Assembly (NCBI GenBank): GCA_026770575.1 | Contig: MU657367.1 | Location: forward strand, 37,046-49,778 | DNA from: Pelagophyceae sp. CCMP2097 | Taxonomy: Eukaryota > Sar > Pelagophyceae | DNA length: 12,733 nucleotides | Direction of reading: 5' to 3' | Shown: one piece after another, positions 7,822 through 12,733 of the stretch | Layout: every line of letters starts with the position of its first letter | Numbering within the stretch: position 1 is the stretch's first letter | Position numbers and translations under genes: made by a program | Notes under the pieces: generated by a model | The model's database searches: none | What the model was told of the DNA's origin: nothing | Seen by the model: the letters and a program-made list of their open reading frames with translations, nothing else

Positions 7822-7872
7822 AGCGCAGCGGCGATGAGGGGGGTCCGGGGGGGCATCCCCCGGTAGCGAACG
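7805..7872 (+). repeat. G-rich hairpin repeat, copy 3
   Basis: GAAGCGTTTTTGGTGAAGCG followed by CAGCGGCGATGA, GGGGGGTCCGGGGGGG, CAT and CCCCCGGTAGCGAACGC. This is the fullest copy. Its left part carries the TGA that closes the upstream open frame. Confidence 0.8.
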
Positions 7873-8084
7873 CGCGAAAGAGCTCGATATCCGATACTCA
7901 CTCTATAGGCCAATAGGACGCGGGCACCCGTACATTCTGTGTTCCAAAAAAGGATAGGAATCCTGCAATTGTACGGACCAGAATCCGATTCCCGTCGTCT
8001 GTAAAGTTGCTCCGGCGCACCCCCTGACCTCCCCTCCGTGCTCGACGCCTGGCACTTGAAGGACGCAGAGCCGCATCATAAGAG
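7873..8084. other. Short spacer before the 39-bp TIR element
   Basis: No gene seen. It contains an AAAAAAGGATAGGAATCCTG palindrome-like stretch near 7947-7966. Confidence 0.35.
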
Positions 8085-8459
8085 AGGTTCACTTTTTCTG
8101 AACTGTTCCGAACTCGTTCAGAACTCTGATTTGAGGTGAGGGCCTCGCTGAAGAGACGATCGCGTGTTCAATCCCCGGAAGCGGCATAATTTTATCGGCT
8201 TTATTTTGGCGATTGCTGTCGCGGCCCACTGAAATCAAGGTGAGTGAGTTCGATCCCCGCCGGCGGTATTTCGAACAATAAATGAGGCAGCTATATTTGC
8301 GTTTTTTTTTTAGTTCTGAACAGTTCTGAACAAGTTCAGAACGCCAAATTTTGAACTTTGAGTTCAAAAATCGGCCTCGTGAACAGGTTCAGAATAGTTC
8401 AGAACAGTGCATTTGCTGTTTTCTGAACGAGTTCTTAACAGTTCAGAAAAAGTGAACCT
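8085..8459. mobile_element. 375-bp non-autonomous element with 39-bp terminal inverted repeats
   Basis: The ends 8085-8123 and 8421-8459 are inverted copies with only two adjacent mismatches out of 39; they begin AGGTTCACTTTTTCTGAACT. The TIRs and the inner region are full of GTTC/GAAC half-sites, including GTTCTGAACAGTTCTGAAC near 8313-8331. The interior has two tRNA T-arm-like cores, GTGTTCAATCCCCGG at 8164-8178 and GAGTTCGATCCCCGC at 8246-8260. No open frame resembles a transposase. I could not find a clear target-site duplication (left flank CATAAGAG, right flank GTCTATTC). It fits a MITE or foldback element. Confidence 0.8.
8164..8260 (+). other. Two tRNA T-arm/B-box-like cores inside the TIR element
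   Basis: GTGTTCAATCCCCGG and GAGTTCGATCCCCGC match the B-box pattern GGTTCGANNCC partly. Neither is flanked by a foldable tRNA. They resemble the cores at 6112-6124 and 6199-6211, which share TTCGATCCCCG exactly. Confidence 0.5.
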
Positions 8460-8487
8460 GTCTATTCTCCCATTCCAAAAACAAATC

Positions 8488-8513
8488 CACCAGCCCCGAA
8501 GCCCGGCGACCCC
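8488..8513 (+). repeat. 26-bp element repeated in inverted orientation at 12334-12359
   Basis: CACCAGCCCCGAAGCCCGGC plus GACCCC at 8488-8513 equals the reverse complement of 12334-12359 except for one base. Flanking sequence is unrelated. Confidence 0.8.
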
Positions 8514-8918
8514 GATTTTAAAGTCACTCACAAACTCCTTTCAACGGACCTCAAATCTATCTGACTGGTAGACTGCATCTCCTCCTGCCTGCAATTGCAG
8601 CAGCGCCGAAACCAAAAGGCCTGGGGAAATTTCCAAAATTAATAATTCCAAAATTAATTAATTAAATAATTGAATATTCTGGACGACGGACGCGCACTCT
8701 AGTATGAAAATACTTGACAGACTACACATATACCTTGATTTACCTCGAAATGCCACATAAAATACCAGACTATATCCCAAAATGCCAAAATTTACCACAC
8801 AAATACACCCATGCAATTTCGAAGGATACTAGAAAACCCGAGAAATATTACAAAGAGTATTTGATTTCAGTGTACTGAATTGTAGAGGGTCACCTCGCGG
8901 TGTGGTTGGGACGAGAAG
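8514..8918. other. AT-rich spacer, no gene seen
   Basis: AT-rich from about 8625 to 8880, including an AATTAATTAATTAAATAATT stretch at 8652-8671. No supported coding region or RNA gene. Confidence 0.4.
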
Positions 8919-9362
8919 CTATACGGACTCGATGCTGAGAGCGCTGCACCGAATTGAAGGTAGCGCAAGGGGCTCTAGAACCACAAAAAGGGAAAGTCGT
9001 CGACGCCCCTGCCCGCGCGTCGTCGCCGCACGTTCTCTTCGCCCGCGCCGTGCTCCGAGCTCCGGGAGGGGCCACTGAGTCTCCAGTAGGTCCGGCGCGA
9101 GGCCCCGGCCGCCCTCGTCGGACCTCACGGCCGGGATGGCCTCGATTCGGCTCGAGGTGTTTCCCTCAGAAGACGTGCGCGCCCGTTTCTGAAAAAGTTG
9201 ACCACCAAGAGCGACCCGGGCCGGTCCGGTCGCCTCCAGGGGCCCATCGGCGGTTGCCCACGAGCTAGAATCGTCGATAAAGGAAGCCGAAGACGCCGAA
9301 GACGCCGAGCTGAAATCGCGCTTTTCGATGTGCTCTACCGACAAACGCGCCGTCCATAACAT
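8919..9362 (-). CDS. Possible coding segment of unknown function
   Basis: A 147-codon open frame on the minus strand. Its middle part (roughly 9060-9260) has mostly GC-ending codons and a protein-like composition (SSRIEAIPAVRSDEGGRGLA, then APDLLETQWPLPELG), unlike random frames nearby. The N-terminal part contains a Ser/Ala repeat encoded by a GAAGACGCC microsatellite (about 9280-9308 on the plus strand). No family is recognised and intron boundaries are unknown. It lies downstream of the glycosyltransferase gene in the same orientation and could be an exon of another gene or chance. Confidence 0.25.
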   Translation of the reverse strand: MLWTARLSVEHIEKRDFSSASSASSASFIDDSSSWATADGPLEATGPARVALGGQLFQKRARTSSEGNTSSRIEAIPAVRSDEGGRGLAPDLLETQWPLPELGARRGRRERAATTRGQGRRRLSLFVVLEPLALPSIRCSALSIESV

Positions 9363-9653
9363 CGTTCCTGCTCCAGTCTGGTAGAGGGCGCCAAGGGCTC
9401 TCGAACAAACGCCCCTCGCGACTCGAATCCGGCGCGTGTGTCAGGATATCCGCCCCGAAGATCCCATTCACACTGTGTGGCACAGTGTGGGTGCAGCACA
9501 GTGCCTGCAGGTCTGGCGGGCGCCCTGGGGGTCTTGTCCTGTGGGCAGTGAGGTGCCTCCTGGGCCTGCGGACGCCCCGCGGAGCCTCGAAGCAGCTGTC
9601 GCACACCCTTTGGGATGTCCCTCGCCATTCCGAGTCGCCTCATCTGAAGCTTA
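9363..9653. other. Spacer downstream of the glycosyltransferase gene
   Basis: Open frames on both strands lack recognisable motifs. Overlapping palindromic CACACTGTGTG/CACAGTG units lie at 9468-9505. Confidence 0.35.
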
Positions 9654-9670
9654 GGGCCTAAGTTAGGCCC
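9654..9670. terminator. 17-bp palindrome overlapping the glycosyltransferase stop codon
   Basis: GGGCCTAA (9654-9661) and TTAGGCCC (9663-9670) are perfect inverted complements around one base. The minus-strand stop TAG (9660-9658) lies inside it. A terminator or processing role is only a guess. Confidence 0.3.
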
Positions 9671-12088
9671 TTTTCGCTCTTGTGCTCCCAGAGGTGTTCG
9701 CAGCGCTTGCCGGGCGTGTAGTTGACGAAAAGGCCTGGCGGATCGCCGCGCGCATTCCGCGCGGCGTCGAGCTCTCGGACGCACGACGTGGCACACGTGT
9801 CGTTGGACAACTCGATCCGAGGCCGCGCCTCGGCGTAGCGCCACCACCAGTCCTGGGCGCAGTGGTGCCCGCCGAACTGCCTACGGCGCAGGCGCGTCCA
9901 GACCCGGGCCGGTGGTGGCAGTGGTTTGCCGTCGCACGTCCCGGGTTGCTGGGCAGACGCGTTTCGGGTTGCCGGGGGCGCGTCTTGCGACATTCTCGAC
10001 GCGGCTGCCGCGCCGCGTCTTCTTGGGCGCGTCCCACTGCTTCTTGTCCTGCTGGCACGCCTCGCCGGGGCACATCCAGGGCTTTGGGGGGACGTTGAAA
10101 TGGAGGAAGTGCAGCTTCCTGGGGCACGTCCACTTAGAAACTAAAAAAGCCGATCTCCTCTTCTGCGAAAAGAAGTACTCGACGAAGCCCTGGTCCGAAA
10201 AGCCGGCACCCATGGACGCCCAGGACAGAGGCTCGTCGTTTCGCTTCGAGCCCTGGGCGGTCTGATGTCGGGTGGCCCAGTCGTGGGGCGCTAGAGACCG
10301 CCAAGACGCGGCACCCCAGCCCTTCAACGCCGCGCGCCGCCGGCCGCAGGCGTGCGCGCCGCCGCACGTCGCCTGCAGCGAATCGGCCTTGGACGTGGCA
10401 GCGAATGGAAGCCTGGCTTCCGCACGAACGCTTCCTGCCACGAGCGCACCTGCAGCTCGGCGGAAATGGATGCCCAAAGCTCCCGAGAAGGCATCCCGAG
10501 GAGGTACGCGGTGAGGACGGGCGTGCCCGTCGTCTGCTGCGCCAGGATCTCCGCTCGGTCCGTGCAAACCTAAATCCGGTGTTTTACAACGAGCGCCAAA
10601 CTTCGCCCGGGGGGCGGCATTCCTAGGCGTCGCTCGTGCCGCTCATCGTCCTTGCTGTGAGGCCTCTGTGTGAGGCCTCTGGTGCTCATCGGCCTTGCTA
10701 CTTCCGCGTGGCCCCGCGTCGCCGGCGCCGCTTCGCGCTTCGGCGTTGCCCGCAACGGCGTCACAGCCCGACGACACGGCCTCGGCGCACTGCATGCGGC
10801 TTTCGAACATGAACCGCAGCGTGCCCGTCACGACGCCGTCAATGTCCAGCAGGAGCACACGCCTACCGCGACGCCGTCGGGAGCCGCTCGGCGGTAAAAA
10901 GGCGTTTTAACTAGGTTGTTTCTATACGAGTTCCTCGGCTGTTTCTATGGGAATTTAGCGGAAGCTCACTCGTATTGCCAAAGCTTAAAGATGTAGAGCT
11001 TTCTGAAGAGGACGTAATCGTCGAAGACGCCGAGTCCGTCGAAGTTCATCCTACGTCGTCCGTCGGACACGTACAAGTGCATCCTACGTCACCCGGCGGA
11101 CGACCCGCACCCAAACCACCGCGATCTGGGTCCTCGAACGTGCTTCGGCCACTCTCGGGCGACGCGGACCGGCCGCGACGGCCACCGGCGCACTCTCGAG
11201 GCTCGGCTCTGTAAGGCCTGCGCACTTGATTGATACGATGCCGTTGGCCTCGAGCGCCTACGCTTTTTCGGTGGCCGCTCCATTCGCTCGGCGCGGTCGT
11301 CGCCGCGGCGGGGCGCACCGAGACGAGGCGCGGCGTGGCGCCGGCGTCGACGAGCGCGACGAAGTCAGCGGCGTCGCCGAGGCTGCGTGTGACGGCATCC
11401 AAGACGGGATCGGACAAGCGCCTTTCGCAACGTTCTCGCCCCGCCCTCGAGAGACGGACCCTCGCGCCTCACCCGCCGAGCGCCCGGAGCGAGTCTTTGA
11501 GCACGAGGGCGGCGCAGAGACTCCGGCTCTTCGGGCAGTCGCCGCCGCCGCCGCCGCGCATGGACCGCGGCTTCCAACTGTCCTTGGCCGACGCGGGCGC
11601 CGTTGACCTATCGGCGAGGATGGGGGCCAGAGCCAAAGGTCGGTCACGACTCTGGCATCGCCGCCTTTCCCGACTCGAGCATCGCCGCCAATCCCTTGGC
11701 AGCCCCGGTCGCCATCCGATGGTCCGAGTTCCCATCTCGTGACGGTCCGAGTTCCCATCCCGACGCGGCCTGTCGACAGCAGCACGGCCACGGCCCACTT
11801 GCGTTGTGCGCGGGCCGCGTGCGGGCCGGCCGGCGAGCTGGCGCCGCGTCCCAACACGGCAACCGCCGGCGACAGCGCGGCCGCCGATGCGCGCGGCTCC
11901 GGAGCGTACGGCGCCGCCGCGGCCGCGCCACCGGCGGATGCGCCGCCGGCGGCCGCGCCGGTGGCGCCGCTTACCGGTTGTGGCCTACGGCGGCCGCGCG
12001 CGTCCCACAGCGTCAACGTCGCCGCCCGGGCGCGTCTGCGACGCCTCCCATTCTCTGTGGCGTAGGAGAGCATGGCACCAACGTGCAT
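9658..12088 (-). CDS. GT8-family (glycogenin-like) glycosyltransferase, multi-exon
   Basis: GT8 enzymes transfer sugar from a nucleotide sugar; DxD binds the metal and nucleotide. The supported exon segments are: 12088 to about 11790 (Ala-rich N-terminus, then RKWAVAVLLS); a segment ending 11473 (ALVLKDSLRALGG); 11421 onward (ADFVALVDAGATPRLVSVRP); 11050 or 11083 to 10970 (FRKLYIFKLWQYE); 10862 to about 10778 or 10757 (RVLLLDIDGVV, DxD at 10846-10838); 10569-10450 (ends LWASISAELQ); 10372 to about 9992 or 9938 (DQG at 10195-10187, HFNVPPKPW near 10102-10076); 9876-9658. The K-L-x4-L-x2-Y-x-R-V-L-x2-D-x-D pattern crosses a splice junction and is classical GT8. Boundaries between exons 1 and 2, the 3' end of exon 3, and the exon 5 and exon 7 donors are unresolved. 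No clear signal peptide or membrane anchor is seen, so a cytosolic glycogenin-like primer is possible but the acceptor is unknown. Confidence 0.75.
10373..10449 (-). other. Glycosyltransferase intron, 77 bp
   Basis: Donor CAG|GTGCGC and acceptor CTGCAG|G, phase 0 on both sides. The length is not a multiple of three, so it explains the frame change between the LWASISAELQ exon and the DQG exon. Confidence 0.6.
10863..10969 (-). other. Glycosyltransferase intron, 107 bp, next to the DxD motif
   Basis: Donor GA|GTGAGC and acceptor GGTAG|GCGTG, phase 2. Splicing joins KLWQYE to RVLLLDID and rebuilds the core GT8 signature. A short repeat (TAGAAACAGCC, TAGAAACAACC) lies inside. Confidence 0.82.
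11051..11097 (-). repeat. Duplicated GACGTAGGATG acceptor-like motif
   Basis: GACGTAG|GATG occurs twice on the minus strand, with cuts before 11083 and before 11050, exactly 33 bp apart. Either cut puts the FRKLYIFKLWQYE exon in frame; the upstream one adds eleven residues. Confidence 0.65.
11422..11472 (-). other. Glycosyltransferase intron, 51 bp
   Basis: Donor GGCGG|GTGAGG, acceptor GCGAAAG|G, phase 2. It removes the TGA that would otherwise end the ALVLKDSLRALGG frame and joins it to RLSDPVLDAVTRSLGDAADF. Confidence 0.6.
11720..11759. repeat. 16-bp direct repeat in the glycosyltransferase gene
   Basis: GGTCCGAGTTCCCATC appears at 11720-11735 and 11744-11759 (plus strand). It lies where the frame of the first coding segment is lost, between RKWAVAVLLS and the next supported exon. 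Confidence 0.8.
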
Positions 12089-12148
12089 GGAACCCCCAAA
12101 GTGTAGGGACCCACGTTTGGACGCTCGGCCAGAAGTGGACAGTTGTCA

Positions 12149-12160
12149 CAAATATAAAGG
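12149..12160 (-). promoter_or_regulatory. TATA-like box upstream of the glycosyltransferase gene
   Basis: The minus strand reads CCTTTATATTTG, about 65 bp before the proposed ATG at 12088, which is compatible with a short 5' untranslated region. The plus strand reads TATAAAGG at the same place, a better TATA match, so a divergent plus-strand promoter is also possible, although no plus-strand gene follows within the window. Confidence 0.35.
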
Positions 12161-12378
12161 CCGCGACCCAGAGGCGTGGTAACCCGTGCCGCGGCGGCGT
12201 CACCAAAACCGGTGGCATCCACGAAGACTCGGTGTCTCGGAGGCACTGGGCTAGTTTTAAGCTCTAGGGAATCCGTTAAGAGCCTGAATATTATACGGAA
12301 TTTTTTGTTCTAGGAAGTTCCTGCCCCAATATAGGGGTCGCCGGGCTTCGGAGCTGGTGTATAAGAGGGATTCGGTGA
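12161..12378. other. Spacer holding the second copy of the 26-bp inverted element
   Basis: No gene seen. TCTAGGAAGTTCC at 12309-12321 also occurs at 319-331, at the edge of the first inverted-repeat element. The 26-bp block at 12334-12359 is the inverted match of 8488-8513. Confidence 0.5.
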
Positions 12379-12416
12379 GGTCGTGGGCGAGGGTAGGTCG
12401 GTCGTGGGCGAGGGTA
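12379..12416 (+). repeat. Tandem repeat, 21-bp period
   Basis: GGTCGTGGGCGAGGGTA is repeated exactly at 12379-12395 and 12400-12416. Confidence 0.85.
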
Positions 12417-12699
12417 GTCAGTTCGGAGGGGTCCCGTGGAGGGCGCGACAGGCGATGGAAGGTGTTTAGAATCTCCGTCCGAGACGGGCTGGTTGTAATT
12501 TTTGTCCGGGACGGACCGTTTGATGGGCTGCGATCGCGATGCCACTCGGACTTGTGGCGTCACGACTTGGGTGGCGTCCGTTGCGCGCGCGCCGCGACCG
12601 GCTCAAAGCGTTGTCCTCGTCGCGTTGTCCCTAGTACTATTGCCCCGCGGCGACGACCCCAGTGGCGAAGGCCCGTCCGCCGGCCCCGGACTGTCTCTC
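12417..12699. other. GC-rich spacer, no gene seen
   Basis: No recognisable coding region on either strand; short frames only. Confidence 0.3.
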
Positions 12700-12733
12700 G
12701 CGGTGCCGGGGGGAGACCCCCCGGACCCCCCCC
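12700..12733 (-). repeat. G-rich hairpin repeat, copy 4 (cut by window edge)
   Basis: The minus strand reads GGGGGGGGTCCGGGGGG, TCT, CCCCCCGGCACCGCGAG, matching the hairpin core of the copies at 6258, 6405 and 7805 but in the opposite orientation. Confidence 0.65.

Noticed and set aside
10915..11214. Plus-strand open frame with acidic stretch and repeated VHPTS peptide
   Set aside because: The antisense strand encodes the conserved FRKLYIFKLWQYE exon; the peptide repeat comes from the duplicated acceptor motif.
11226..12267. Long plus-strand open frames (Arg/Ala-rich) at the right end
   Set aside because: They are antisense to the glycosyltransferase exons, whose motifs and splice sites are coherent on the minus strand.

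Overview
This window looks like nuclear DNA of a eukaryotic microbe, most likely a GC-rich unicellular protist or alga. Two protein families can be recognised, and both genes are split by short GT-AG introns (51-107 bp where both ends can be placed). The exons are very GC-rich at third codon positions and are separated by long, lower-GC, repeat-filled spacers. No operons, Shine-Dalgarno-led gene strings or prokaryotic mobile genes are visible. A stramenopile such as a pelagophyte would fit, but the sequence does not prove it.

Layout: 1-292 is one copy of an interspersed repeat (tRNA-like segment, GACA tract, 23-bp foldback); 327-507 is a small inverted-repeat element. The first clear gene, on the plus strand at 747-1938, encodes a three-exon SLC35B1/HUT1-type nucleotide-sugar transporter of 337 residues. 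From 1939 to about 7066 I see no convincing gene. That stretch holds palindromes, a large foldback (2871-2988), a family of degenerate direct and inverted repeats (3412-3970), the second copy of the first repeat (4299-4578), more duplications, and an 87-bp tandem pair carrying Pol III B-box-like cores and T-runs. From 7067 to 7821 there is a probable unrecognised spliced gene, whose open frame ends inside a G-rich hairpin repeat. A 375-bp element with 39-bp terminal inverted repeats lies at 8085-8459.

The second recognisable gene is on the minus strand, from about 12088 down to 9658. It is a multi-exon GT8-type (glycogenin-like) glycosyltransferase. Its family signatures lie in different exons and frames and only come together after splicing: the ALVLKDSLRALG segment, a KLYIFKLWQYE|RVLLLDID stretch containing the DxD motif, a DQG motif and an HFNVPPKPW motif. 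A TATA-like box lies upstream of its presumed start. A possible further minus-strand coding segment lies at 8919-9362. The right edge ends in another copy of the G-rich hairpin repeat.

The two recognised genes both relate to sugar metabolism (nucleotide-sugar or nucleotide transport, and glycosyl transfer), but they are 8 kb apart in unrelated context, so I do not infer a shared pathway. The most unusual aspect is the variety of small inverted-repeat and tRNA-related elements packed between genes. I found no evidence of a defence system, CRISPR array, virus or toxin gene.
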